A stretch of DNA of 64,000 bases from Lutjanus erythropterus. Taxonomy: Eukaryota > Chordata > Actinopteri > Lutjaniformes > Lutjanidae. Below, piece by piece: positions 13,061-27,298 of the stretch. The DNA is taken from positions 4,252,903 through 4,316,902 of the forward strand of contig CM034594.1 in assembly GCA_020091685.1 (NCBI GenBank), written 5' to 3'. Both the position numbers and the translations under genes were made by a program. The notes under the pieces are model-generated. The model made no database searches, was not told the DNA's origin, and was given only the letters and a program-made list of their open reading frames with translations. The number at the start of each line of letters is the position of its first letter. Within the stretch, counting starts at the first letter, position 1.

Positions 13061-16000
13061 AATCATTTCACCCTTGTAATGTTCTGTTTGGTGTCCTAGA
13101 GACCCCAGGTATCCTTTAACGCCTCAAAAAAATTGCTTAATGACTTTTTACACGTTTTACAACTTAGAAATCTGCTTGTGAACTGATGACATGTCTAGAA
13201 GACATGTTTCTAGCTGTAAAACATGATATCCCTTAATTTTCTCTCAAGTAATTCATCTCAGAACCACAGTACATATTTTATGGGTTAGTGAAAGTAAATA
13301 AGAAACCCAGTGTTACTGGAGTGGGATCACTACAACCAACTTTTGCAAAGTTAAGCTTAACCACCATGGTTTCAAATTTGTAGCGAAAGGCTGTCACCTC
13401 TGGTTTGTTTAGGTAACTCCTGCCCTGGCTAGAGAGTGTTTGGGTACATTCAGTGGGGCATGATAATATTTATTTAAGCTGTGTGTAGCCTGCTCTCTCA
13501 CTTACACATGAACAGAACAGTAGCTAAGGGTGAGTCTGACAGCCTTTGATGGTGCAGTGTCAAGAGTTAGCACTTCTGTCCCTTTAAGCTCAAACTTGTC
13601 ACATGACTTGCAGGAGTGGGCTAAAACCATTTTTTCTCATGACGTCCATCTTTGTAACCTCAGTTGTGCTAAAATATTTACTGTCACGTTTCCACTGAGC
13701 TTTACTGCTCAATTATCTATGACCCAAAGAAAAGGCAGTAGAAGTGCACACCAAGTTGTGAGAAGAGGACAGTTGAAGACTTCTGAATAGAGCTGCACTA
13801 TTCATGAATCCAAATCAAAGAACTTTAAATAATGTATAGCACATGACGTGCGTCACCAGCACTCACACCTCAAATGAATGAGGTGTCAAAAGGGCGTCAA
13901 AAGGAAACGGCACTGACTGTGTGAGACACCTGGCATCCTGCAGGGTCTCACACAGTGTGAGGTTCAAGCCTGAACCCAGGGCCAACAAAAGAAAGGAATT
14001 ATTAGCCATACATTGTGACTAATGCGATATTATTATAGAGTTAATTTATGTTCCTATTTAGACTTTTTAAAAATTTTGTTGCAGCCCCCTAGTGTATGGG
14101 TTATACATGATTAAAGTTTAAGTGATTGCTCAACTGGTGACCCATTAAAGCTGCCAACGTTTAATTTGGAAATACTGTGTTTCAACATCAACATTTCAAT
14201 TTGACCAGACGTAAATGTGAGAGAGTTTTACACTGGGATTTTTGCAGATGTGAAAACACTTGAGCAATAAATGTCAGCAATAGCTGGCCTTATATTATGT
14301 GCTTCACGCCTGCCAGTGGTAAGTCAATAACTGTCATGGCCATGTTTCTGTGGAAAAAACAGTCAAAAGCAGAAAACAACCTCAAAGTCGTTCTCATTCT
14401 TAAAGTGGGTCATTGCACCATCAGAAAAGTCCTGTGTATAGCTGAGTAGATCCAGGATTTAGTGTTGTTAAAGGTAGGAAATACCTGAATAAGCATAGAC
14501 ATGTGCTGGAATTGTAGAGTACATAGTATTCAGATTTATCTGCTGTGCAAGTACTTCTTATAATCATGGAAAAAATAATACACTCCAATAATGCATGCAT
14601 ATGATCTACTTCTGGTCTGTGCAGTTTTTTCTAACTTCCTTAATTAGAGGTAAATGTTTTTACACTCATTAGATGCTTTTATGTATCAGCCAAAGACATA
14701 CACATAGGCCTGGCAAGGCTGCAGAGTTTGGAGAAAAAAAGTTTATTTTAACCTGGATGATAAACAACTTTTTAATTGGCATAGACGGTGCTAAATGGCA
14801 CAAAGCTTCTCCGGGAGACATATTTTCAACTCATCTGGGACTGTAAGAAGCCTCTTTTAAGGGAGCTGCAGTCAGAAACACTCTGTTCAGTGAGTCAAGC
14901 TGAATGGAGTGATGAACTCCACTGTCAAACAGCCTTGGGGTCTTCATGGCTGCTGGGAAGAGCAGGGACCGAGCCACCATGGCACAATGTGGCAGTGATG
15001 TGGAGAGAAGGATGTGGGTGAAGGGCATGTTCGGAGGAATTAACAGCAGCGACGGGAAGATAGCAAGAGGGGGAGAGAAAAAGCTCTGAGCAAGGCAGAG
15101 ACCGATGCAGCGATCAGAGGCCCAAAATCAAATAACATCTCATAACTATCCATGAGGGTTGATTTTTTTTTTCTTCTTTGGCTCTGTTCACTCTATCCTT
15201 TGCAGGCATGACCCCAAAAGGGCAAAAATGATCAGCTTGTCTGTGAAGTGCCGTCATAAAGTTCACATTCCTGCATTTCATTCAACTCTGCTCAATTAGA
15301 GACAATTAAATATGCCTGTAACAACTGTAAAAATGGGTTAACTATACAAAGCAAACTGTTTAAAAAGCATTCTGTTACTACATCTGTTGCACAAGCGCTC
15401 GCTGTGGCACTCAAAAAGTCACTACACCAGATGTTCATAGTATAATCTCCATAAACCAAAAATAGAAGATTTATGTTAGACAAAGTGACCAAAGCACACA
15501 CTCAAGACTGGAAAGAAAAGATTATTATCTCTGTAGATATACAGTCACACAGTAAACTATGTAATGGGCAACAAACACACAGATATGATGTCAAAGATTA
15601 ACTATTGTCAAAGTGACATTCGTGCAGTATTTAACCCTTCAGCTGTTTAGAGTGGACTGTAATCTGTGTGGGGGTCATGATGTACTGGCTGGACATTCAG
15701 TCACATTAATCTGGTCGGGGCTGGCTGGGTTCATGCAGACCATCTGTGACTGAGGAATAAGCAGTCCTGTGTCGATGTTTGTTTAAATCAGTGTGTGACA
15801 GTCGGGCCAGTGTGGCTCTGAGTTAAGCTGTAAACTCCAGATGTGTGTGACCGACTGACTGCGTTTATATTCACTGATGCTCGTGTGTCTATTTATCTAT
15901 CTGTATGAGTGGACAGATTGCTGACAAAGCTGCCATCGTCTAGCCAGCAGATGTGCTGTGCTAATAACAATAATCCAGTCAGCCACATCTGTAATGTGAA

Positions 16001-19000
16001 GAAAAAAACACAGCTATTTTAGAGACGAGATAAATGAAATGCCAACTAACACTAATGTCACAAATGGACAGAATTACTCTATAAGGCTGTGACTATGTCT
16101 GGGGGTGATTTTAAATTCATTATTGAAATCAGTAGACATCTATCCATTAGTCCAAGAAAAAAAAATCCATTCAGGTGTTGCACCTTGCCATTAGGCCTGG
16201 GATTGTTGCAACACAGACATTTTCTCTTGCAACACTGTAGTCACCGGTGCACTGCTGCTAACTATGATGTACCATGCTATTAGCCCATTTGTTCAGTTAG
16301 TGGTCCTTCCACACTGAGACACGGCCTCTGAGAACGACAGAGACCAGTTTGATGATTGGGAGTACAGTACTGAGCTGATTTACAGTAGCTCTAACCAGGC
16401 CTCTGACTCCAGGGATGGTGGGTTCAAGCTGGGACCGGAGGCGAGAAGTAGGACAGGAGCAAGTTTATAGCAAATTAATTTGCAAGCATACATCGTTTAC
16501 CGTGTTGATAGGTCTATAAGTCTAGTTATTTATACCTTTGAACAATGAGACGTGAGTTGATAAAATGTTGAAATTAATTAACAAAATGTTCAGTCTCCTT
16601 GCTATGCTGGTTGCTCCAACACCTTCAGAATCATTACCGCTTTTGCTGGTAGCATTTAACAAGCAAGCGCTTGAACTAACCACTAGTCGACGAGGAAAAT
16701 CTTTAGTTGGGAGCAGCCCAAAACAACAAAAAAAACATGTTTATAATAACATAATCTAATAATTTGTTGCATATAATAGAAATATACTCATAATAAATTA
16801 TGTGTTGTGCTACATGTTGATTTTAGTGGAATTTTGTTCATGTAAAACATGTATAAATGCCACCATACTGAGTTTGTATTCTAACAACAGACCCAGATGT
16901 GTATAAGTGCATTATTCACTCAGTGCCTCATGGATCAGATTCATTTATTTCCAAAGGTGTTTCGTAGGAAGTGGTGGTCACGCTGTCAATTTAATTCACC
17001 ATAAACACAGATGCCCTCATCTAAGCCATTAGTGTTAATGCATTATGTTCAGTACAAAGTCTGACAGAGTTAATGGAGTGCACCTGCAGCACACAAAACT
17101 TGTTTACTGTAATTTTCTTACTCCTTCAACATAAACTCATGCTGAAGACATTAAGGAGGACATTTAGGGGACAGAATTCTCCCACATTATACTTAATACA
17201 GTGAAGCTCTTTTTCAATGTATAAAAGTGTTTATCCTCACGAATTAAAAAGACATAATGTGGCTAAAATACTGGGAACATGTCCCATATGTAAAACACTT
17301 TCCACTCTGTGAATCATATAACAAGTCTAAAGAAGTGACTAAATGTGGGAAGCAGGAAAAAAACAGTTACAGTTAGTTTTTTATTGGGGGGGGGGGGGGC
17401 AGTAGTGGACACCCCACCTCACAGTACAGGCCTCCTGCACAAATGAAAGTTTACATACGTGAATAGAAATGTGAAAAATGCGTAATTTCAGGGAGGGACT
17501 TTTCCTTCTTGTTCCCTTCCACTAGTTGGGAGCAGGAATCTGATTGCTGACCTTAGTCTGAATTCTCAGGCTAGCTCTATTAATAGCCCAGACACCAGCA
17601 AGCGCAAGACTCCTAAGTCAGCAGCCAGAGCTCACTGGCCAGGCCCTGCTTCAGTCTGGCTCTGGATGGACCAGGCAGTTGATTAGAAAGAAAAACAAGA
17701 CTCCCGAATCGCCTTCTCAGCTCATTCAACCTAGTCATCCTTAAGCCTTTACGGGAAAAAGTATAATGCAGCTAAAAATATATAATATAGCCCAAACATG
17801 GCAAAGATCTTAAATTTTGCTCGATGCCCCTCATGCACATTCTAAGACATCAATATCTGAGATTGATTTGAGATGAAACCTGTGAGTCTTTAAGCAGATT
17901 GGTATCCTTACAACATGACAATGCACAAGCCTTTAACATTTCCCTCTAAAGCTTTTACTGCAGCGAAGGGGGCACCCCTTTTGGCAGGACTCCCAGGGAA
18001 ACTGGGCAACGATGCGAGAGAGACACTGCTGCACCATAACCAGACTGCTCATTCAGAGAGGGGAAACTTTTGTCTCCACAAACCCTGAAAAACAGAGAAC
18101 ATCAGTGTACTGCAGCTCCAACGCTAACAAGAGCTAGTTGTAAATCAGTCAAAAACTTGCCCAAATCCAGCAAGATTAACCGTTTCTGACAGGCCTCAGA
18201 GATTCAGGATGCTTTTAGAAGAGCCAAACTTCAGTCATGCCATTAACTATGATTCTGTGCGTTATGGTGACAGAAATTTACTATTCAAGCTTCTTTGTGT
18301 CACACAGGAATGATGTTTCTGTGAGGTTTGCTTTCTTTAAAGCACCGGGGGAATAGTACACATTGTCTTGGGATGCTATTCAATGCCAAGATATCTTTTT
18401 CCCGACCCACTCGCGCTGTAGTTTTCCCAGTGAAAACAATGTCATAACCAAAGTGGCTGGGTGGAAAAGGCCACAAGTGTCATTTTAGATAAACACGGTC
18501 TCAGAGCTACATCTCACTGTCCGCCTACAAAGTTTCTCCCTTGGAACCAAAATGGCAAAAAAAAAAACTAAGACAATGCCTGAAATACACCCCTTTGTCT
18601 ATATCATTACACATGAACAGTCTTTAGGTGTCACGTGATGCCTCTGAGACCCATTTTAACTGCTTAAATGATAAGTCACACTGTGCCCCTCACCGGTTAC
18701 AAGGTCACATATTTTAAACACCAATTTATCATGTCCTGAGTGTGTGTTTTGTAATTTGATCCGATAGACCGATAGATCATCAAAGTTTAAACACATTCCA
18801 CAGGGTGTTCCTAAAATATGTCACATTCCTCATAAACATAAATATCACCAACAGGCGGCTGGCAGTCTACTGCGGCCGCAGTGGTTAACAGGTGGAGTGG
18901 AAGGGCAAGGACACTGAGGGCGTTTATTTACTGCCCATCGGTCTGCTCTGTGGTGGGAGACTACAGAAGCCTGAGGGGTCTTTAAAACTCTTTAAATTCT

Positions 19001-22000
19001 GGGTTTGTTTTTAATCAACAGCCTGTACTTGACTCTGTGGATGGAAGGGAAACCAAGCCAGCAGGAACAGTGTGTGTAGACATAAACTTGAACTTATTAC
19101 TGTGTGTACGCTTTAGAGTGCAGATCTCCACCAGGCAACAGATTATGAAACACCTACTGCAATGCCACCACAACTAACTTGCATGTCTAGGTGAATGTTC
19201 TGGCTATTCAGGAGGTTAATGTTTTGGCATAGAGCTGATTAGATCACAAGCAGCAACCAAATTCACCACCATCATGTTCAAGTCTCAAAAAATGGTCTTA
19301 TTGCAATGAAATGTCCACTATGTGGGCTAACATCAACACATGACTACAGTTGGGCTCATTTAATCTATGTCTCTCTGGTTAGAGATCACAGCATGCAGGA
19401 ATATTCAAATACACCATTTTAGAATTTATGAGAATAACACATTTATGCAGCATACAAAACGTAGCATGGTTTTTGCCCAAACTTGCATGGAATTAGCATA
19501 AAATCAGCATGTCTGTATTGGAGAGACTGTTGGGTACCCACACAGCCCATTTCCATTCAGATATATTTTCTGGTTTTATTGTTCTTTGGGGACTTTTTAT
19601 GCATTTAATTGATAGGACAGCTGAAGATACGTCAGAAAATGGGGAGAAAGTCTGTGTATAACATGCAGCAAAGGGCCACAGGTGGGATTCAAGCCCACAG
19701 CTACTGCACAAGGGACACAACACATTGATGGACCCAATACAAGTTTTTCCTGTGCTAAAATTTAGCCGAAAATCTGTGCTTTATTGATGCCCCTTCCCGA
19801 CAAGCTGGCATGACATGACTGGTACAAATGGATGCCTTATCTAATCTAGTTTCTTATCTAGTTTTATATGTTACCAAACTGTAGCACTGCACTGAAAAAA
19901 TAATATTCCAGTCTATTAGTACAAGTTTATCTTTTCAGGTATCTTAGTTTACAAGCCATTTGCAGGCGAGCCAAGAAGCTGACACTGCATCAGTAATGCA
20001 AGGAAAGGACCTCTGGTAGTTAAAATATTATCCATCATCTATTCAATCGTTAATCAGAAGATTAAGTGAGCGCCATCCCAGTTTCCCCAGCTTCTCTGCT
20101 AGCAAGATATAAAGTTTGTTTTTTTTGTTCCTTCCCTTGGCATCTCAAGGAAACAGACAGTTCCAGGTCATCTTGTTTTCTGGATGAACAAACTTTTGAA
20201 GGAATACATGTGCACATACATACACTGAGGTGCACTGTGATAATACCGTCCGTGAGGAAAACACTAGTAGAGTTTGCTAATAGCACAGAATAAAGTTACT
20301 TAGAAACAACTCAGCAAATTGAGGACACGGCTTTTTACTGTAGGTCAAAAACAGGAGAATATTCACCTTTTTAGATTAGTAAGTGCATGAAGACAATGAC
20401 GATGATTTACATTTGTTTACAACTGGACAAAGTCAGACCTAGGTCAAGAGGAGCAGGTGTACATGCACAGTAGTTAACAGCATGTGAGCTATTTGGGAAA
20501 TTGTCTGTGGCTGAAAATACAGTTCACTTCCATGAGTAAACATTATTTTGACCTTGAAGGGCTCCAGATTTTATGGGAAACTGATTTGATTAATTTAGCT
20601 GGAAAAAATGTGGTCACCCTGAGCAACACAGATATTCTTACGTAATGGTTATTTTAAGACGAATAAAACGTTTTTGGCTCTCTGCTCTGTTTTTACATCA
20701 GTGGTTCTTAAAAATATCCCCAGAGGTGAGTGTGACCCGATTCTTTTGCACAGACATTTTATGGAAGAGGATCAGAACTGGGATCCACCTGCTGTAAAAA
20801 CCTTGTTTCCTGAGCCTTTGTCAAATATTTTATTAAAAAAAAACCAGTAAAAACAAATACCGTAGGGATCCTCAGAGAGAGGTCTGAATGGGCTACCAGT
20901 GTGTATCACCCCATAAAGAGTTGCCCATGGCAACCTGTTAATCTGCTAAAACTACCGGATGTTTTTCTTGTTTCTTGTCAATGACCAGGAGTCTAAAACG
21001 AGACTGGAAGAGGTTTTCCAACAGTAAAAATAAGGAAGTCATTAGCTGCTTATGGTGCTTAAATACTAAGGCCAGCTCCATAAAGCAGGCAGTAATGGGC
21101 ATCCATGCTCAGTGCCCTATTAACCTTTGAAGATCACATGCACACACACAAACACAGGATAAGATAGACACCTGTAATTAAAACCACCTCACACAGAGCA
21201 ACAGTATGTGAGTATGTGGTTTCCTGCCAGTCAGAGGTTTTTGAACACTATATTTTAGCAATTTTGGTTAAATCTCAAGTAATATCATTGAAGATTTATT
21301 GTGAGTACCCCCAAATTAGGAAATATAAATAGAAGAACAGGTATAAGGGCTGCAAAAACGTATTTGTGGCTTTTAGTTTTACTGTAAATGATCAAGATTT
21401 AATAACAGAAAGTTAATACCTTGATCAATAAATTTAGGCCACTGCATTTAAAAAATGTGCATTTGTCTTGTACTGGATTTTTTCCACAACCTTAGTTAGT
21501 TGACACCCGCCACAGATTAGAAGTAGTTAAGGTTGTTAATAAGTCAAATACAACAAATAATCAAACAGATGAAAAGATATAACAGTGAACACAGGAAGAT
21601 ACCTTTGAGGACTGTTACTTTAACTGTCTGGGAACACTTCTGATAATACCTAATGGATGAGTTATAAAGATCTTTCCCAGAAAATGAAATAAGACAACTT
21701 ATACCTGTAAGTTTTAATCACTTTTACCATATTTTTATAGTTTCTAGTGTTTCATCTTTTTTTAACTTCTTAATTGTTTTTATTTTTTGCTTTTATTTTG
21801 CCATTTTTGTATATACAATCACTGATTCAGTCAATATTATATTTACTTTACCATCATGCATCTTGCTTTTTCCCGATCTCTCATTCTTGTTTTAAATTAC
21901 CTTTATTTTTATTTTAGCTTGGTTTTCCTTACTGTTTAGCTTCTGGTGTTATATTGCCTTCTGACTACTCTGCCTTGCTTATAAATTCTGTGTTTGAAAG

Positions 22001-22859
22001 GGGATGTATGAAAAAAGTTATCATAATTATTATTAAATTATTATTATTATTATTATATTTCTTACTGTTTATTTTAGGTGCAGAAACATGCTCCTTGGTA
22101 TTGAGGGTGGACACACATGGGGAGAGATGGGTATACAGAGGGATGATGCTGTGGTTTGAGCTCCTCTACAGTAGGGAGGCCAACATGCCACAGGTATGTG
22201 AGTGTGTTTACGTGGAGGTTAAAGAGAGAAATCTTGAAAGCCAAAGGGAGTGAATTCTGTAAGATGGACTATTTTAGACAGACAGGGAAGCTCCTTCATA
22301 CTCTCAAAGACGAAGAGCAGAAAGAAACTAGCCAAAAAAGATGGGAGCACATAAAAGGGGAGAGAGGTGAAGGAGAAAAGGGGGAGCAGGCTCCAGGGAT
22401 CAAATGAGGCAGGAGCCACATGTCTTCTCTTTGATCCCTCAATGAGACGCACATGTTGTGGTGTTCACCCCGTTCGTATGATCCCAATTCTCACAGAGGC
22501 ACACTTCAGACACTTAAATCCCAAATCCCAGCATTAGAAACTCTACCGTTTCAGACACAAATTCCCCAAACATCACATATTTCAAAGCAAGCTAAAGAAG
22601 AGCCATGCAGACAACCTTACAGTCTCTTGACTCAAAACAAACAACTACGATCACAGTTGCAACATCACAGAGCAACATGAAATAAATCAATAACCAGACA
22701 ATGCCCAAACATATCATGTCATGATCCAAACCATTGACATATATGAAGATGTATCAAAATATGTCAAATATTTTTTCTTAAAGATGCTAGAGTCATTTTA
22801 GTTTAAAAGGGGGTTTCATGTCATGACTGACAGCTGAGCTCTGACTGCAGTTGATTCAG
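13061..22859. other. Long gene-free stretch
   Basis: No exon, RNA gene or complete element recognised. Minor items: a G run at 17386, a TTA-rich tract near 22030-22057, and a lone hAT-like end CAGTGGTTCTTAAA near 20699 without a visible partner end. Confidence 0.5.
17386..17399. repeat. Poly(G) run
   Basis: Fourteen consecutive G; length uncertainty as for other homopolymers. Confidence 0.9.
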
Positions 22860-23045
22860 ATGGGTGTATCTATGGGACCTTCATACCGCGGCTCCAACCC
22901 TGGTCACTACTGCACAGACTCTGGCTCCAAATGATGTCACCAGAATAAGATGGCACTGCCCGTATTCAGAATATTTTTGCTTCATTTTTGTGCAGTGGGA
23001 GCAAGTGGAGACACATCATCCATCTTTTTTTTTACAGTCAATGAT
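22860..23045. repeat. Possible fish repeat fragment
   Basis: GCTCCAACCCTGGTCACTAC, GGCTCCAAATGATGTCACC, GCAGTGGGAGCAAGTGGAG and CATCATCCATCTTTTTTTTT plus ACAGTCAATG are in the order I recognise from a short fish repeat. It is diverged. Confidence 0.4.
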
Positions 23046-24380
23046 CAATACTGGCTATAGTAGTAATGGGAAGTAGTAATAGTGGGAATGCAAAAAATAG
23101 CTTGTATTTCTTGTCAACAAGAGTTTCAAAAGAAGAAAAAGCCTCAATAGAAAAGTTTTAAGCTGTCAGATCTCAAACACAGTGGTGCACATCTTTTCAA
23201 AGAAAACAGAGTGATGTGCCAAGAAAAATAAAAGATTTTAACACATGAGGTAACATCTCTATGCAGAAGGAGCAGATCAGATCACAACTGAGTATCATTT
23301 GGATATTATCTAGTACTTTTAAAAACACCAAACTGACAGGTGAATCACCTACAATGCTGAGTCATCTGCACCTCAACACAACAGGATACGATATATTTAG
23401 TATATTTGGTATATCTGATCGAGAAAAAGAAAATAGAGGTCAATTCTGACTTGTGGAGCTTCAGAAACTATTCCACTAAAACCGCTAAAAGAGTAGTAAA
23501 TATTTGCTGAACGGTGGCGTGCCAATGCTGTGGTTATTTCAGTGTCTGGTTTCAAAGGGGCTCGCTGTGGAGTGATATAGATTAAGTCACACACATGTGC
23601 TCATACACAAACACACACACACAACAGGCTCAGACTCTGAAGTGATACATGGAGGCTGGAAAAATTCAAACACTGGTCCATAAAAGTGCACCTGGCCCCT
23701 GCCTGGCCACCATTACGTTTCTGACACTATTTACGCACCCTGGGTGAGCGGCTACTCTGTGTGTGTTTGTTTGTGTAGTGCCTATCTGTCTGCTGCAGTT
23801 TGGGTCTCCTGCTTATGTTGGCCATAAGGTGTGGGGGTCTGTTTCTGATTCAAAAGGCCACAAATCCACAGCCAGCACTGATTAAACAACTGCCTGCCTG
23901 ATTTCCTCTTTCTCTCCCTACCTCTCTCACTAAACCACTTCCTAAATCACACTTACAGCTACATTCTCTAAATGTTGTGGTTGTGTCTAAAATCCCAGCC
24001 TCCTCTCTCCTCCATCTATCATCATGTCACAGCATGCTAACACATTCCATGCTTTACTTACACCTAAGTGCTTAAATCTGATACCGCCATCTGTATAAGT
24101 ATCTGTTGTGTCTGTGTGTGCCTGATGAATGTGTTGATGCAGATGGTGTGCATAGAAGAATATAGTACCGTGACTGTATTTTAGATAAAAGCATTCTGGA
24201 TGCCAGTGGGTTTGTGGAACTGGAGCCATAATACAAAAACTTCCAATCTTAAGTCTTAAGTTAAGATAGGAGGACTCTAAGACAGGACTTTGATCTGTAT
24301 GGCTGCTCTTTTATTGCTTTTTTTCTGTAATACCAATCGGTACAAACAAGTTAGCTAACATGACAGTTAGCTACCGTTAC

Positions 24381-24640
24381 CTGGTTAGTAAGTTATCTAC
24401 TACTACAGTTGGAAAATTTTAAGTTTACAGATTAAGTAAGTTAGCTACTGTTAGCAAACACTACCATTAGCTACTGTTTGCTAAATAGTAAGATAGCTAC
24501 TACTACAGTTGGAAACATGAATGTTTACAGACTTAGACTTAAGTTAACTAACACTACTGTTAGCTGCTGCTAGTGGATACTTATCCTAGCTACCAATAGC
24601 TAGTTAGCTTGTTAGTTAATTATTACTACAGGTGGAAAAG
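24381..24640. repeat. Diverged tandem repeat rich in TTAGCTAC
   Basis: CTACTACTACAGTTGGAAA occurs near 24398 and again near 24497, each followed by a GTTTACAG block. A weaker third copy (TTATTACTACAGGTGGAAA) is near 24621. TTAGCTACTGTTAGC words fill the spaces. The period is about 100 bases. Confidence 0.5.
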
Positions 24641-27222
24641 TGAAAATTAGGACAACCTAACAATTATCGTACAGTCAAGAGAGTTTATTTGTGACGTTAC
24701 AATGCTTGTGTAATACACATTTTATATCTTAAGTGAGCACAGGAACATCGACTTAGGGACTATTCATCTGTAAGCAAAATTTTTCTTCCCAAGATGGCAG
24801 AGTCAGTCAGTCTGCCCCACTCTGACTCTGATTGGCTACTCATTACCCGCTCATGTGCACTGGCAGACTGAATCAAGATAGACGTTTAAGCTCTCCAGGG
24901 AGGTCAACCATCCTTCACTGCATCCTCCGTCCTCAAGAAGATCTCCACCATCTCTCCTGCTCTTCCTTTTGGCTTGCCTGGCATTTCCTCTCACTGTCCT
25001 GCAGCATGGTGGGAGCATCTGGAACTGTTTTCTTAAGGGGAGTGGAGGGCGCTGCAGCTGAGGAGCATGCTGGTTCAGGACACGCACAACTGTCATCGCT
25101 ATGCATTAGCACATACGCATACTCACACATGTGCAACAATGTTCACACACAGACTTCAGCACCCATGGCTACCATCAGAAGATGTCAAACTCATGAAATA
25201 TTTAAATCTTATGTACCAAAAATAACAAAAGGGCTGAAGGGAATGTCAGTGATCTGCTACTGCGGATGGGTATTGGATATGATGTTGAATAATTACATTA
25301 GTTGGCATTTGAAAATATATAAATGATGGTCTCCAGGGCTAAAAATGTGCCCTGTAAAACATTATGTTTGGCTTGAGTTCACCTAAAAATATATTTCTAT
25401 ATTATATCAATAATCATTCACAATTTTCTCACAATTTCTAAATGTCATTTCAGCCATGTCAGATTCTTTCCCTATGACCATTTGTATGTAGCTGTTCATA
25501 AAAAAAATTACACTTATAAATTACTGTCTTAATTTGTCATCTGCTAGATGTGTAGCTGTGTCTTCACAGTGTCTGCAGTTACACTAAACTCTCTGACTTT
25601 GCTCCCAGAAGTACAAAGATTAGATCGAGGCATCTTGGCTCTCAGCCCAGGAGACTGTCCATCCTAACAAATATCAAACTGGTCGATGCACCGCCTGCGG
25701 TATGGAGCTTCACTGAAACATACGCAATATGGAAAGCTGCAGGAAGACACTTTTGACGCTATCTTCTTTATCACGCTGTAGGTTTTACATGTCAGCAATA
25801 TCAATAACTGAATTACCAGCATGACAGTGAATTTGGAGGAAAAGACAGTTCTTTATGAAAGGACACTGACATCAGGCAACCTGTCCTGAAGATTACGTGT
25901 TTTCTTGGCTACTGAGTCTGCTGCTGGTCTTGTGCAATGAAATACTTGCTATATGCTTATTAATGTTGGTTAACAGCTTTTTTCCTTTATTAAGCTCTGC
26001 AGTAACTGCAATGGAAATAACATCTCCAGCATCTTACCGCAAACAGGCATGAATGAGACTAATAAAAAACTATCGAGTTATGAAACATATCCAAAAATGC
26101 CAAATAGTCTTTGTGCAATTATCTGTGTGGGTGAATTTTCCCTTTAAGGTATGCCTTGTCACCAAACACTGAATTATGGCTTAATGACTGCATAAAATAG
26201 ACACACATATGTTAAACTATAAGCACGTTTTCAATAGGCTGATCCCAGAGGGATTAGACATGACTGCACTCCAAACCACAAATTGAAAAACTAGAGGAAT
26301 TTATGAGTTGTCCCACAGGATTTAGGGGTTAGGAATAGATGCTGCAAATGCTATAATTGTGCAATGTGAACACAGAATCCAAGTATGCCAAAAAAATGAC
26401 AAGAGCTACACTAGAGACGTAAATTTGAACGTGATGACAAACCAGTCAGCTCTATAGCTACATCACTGATTGTCAGCAGTGTAGAGGACATGCCGTCCTT
26501 AGATGGACAATTCAAGTCTCTCAAATAAACAACAGCTGGGGCACAAAACAAATTATCTATATACAGAAAGATTCATTTACTCTTTAATCATGGTGGTCAG
26601 ACTACTTCCATAACTGCTGCCTTGACCTCAACACTTGCCCCACTTCCTACCAGAAATCTAATCATCACCGGGTTGGTACAACTGGGCGGCGCGCTCTCTG
26701 GTGTTGCCATAGCATTTCATGCATTGCTAACTGAGCGATGAGAGGGACCTTGGTGGGGGCCATGGGAACTGGGCTGAGATTATTTATAGCGGGTGGGGGG
26801 CTTGGTGGGGGCCACTTCTATGAGGCTTTAGAGGAATGTCTAAGGTCGCCCTCTGACCAAAACTTCTGCAGAGTGCTGAGGCTGGAGGTTGGAAGGCTAG
26901 CTTGGGCTGACGTGGGACATCTGCAGAGATGAAGACACGAGCCAATTAGCTGGAGGGTCTGGTGAGCAGGCCCAGCAGGGACAGGAAGGAAGCGGTGAGC
27001 ATAGGAAGTTAGAATGTCAGAGGAGGACCAAATAGGGCAATTCAGTGAGCCATTATTTAAAGCTAACCGTTTACAAAAATGAGGCAAAGACTATTGCATT
27101 CAATAGCAGTCTTCAAACAGATATTCCAGAGAGATTTGAAGAGGAATGCATACAAAGAGAAGGGACCATTTAAATAGACAACAATCACATCCTCTCTGTA
27201 ATAACTCTACAACAGTAAAACA

Positions 27223-27226
<4 letters not shown>

Positions 27227-27273
<47 letters not shown>

Positions 27274-27298
27274 GTGTGTGTGTGTGTGTGTGTGTGTG
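27227..27298. repeat. (TA)n-(TG)n microsatellite
   Basis: TA units at 27227-27270, then CATG and TG units to 27298. Confidence 0.95.

Noticed and set aside
24832..25326. 164-codon plus-strand frame and its minus-strand shadows
   Set aside because: The G+C-rich patch gives open frames on both strands, but no domain or splice site supports any of them.
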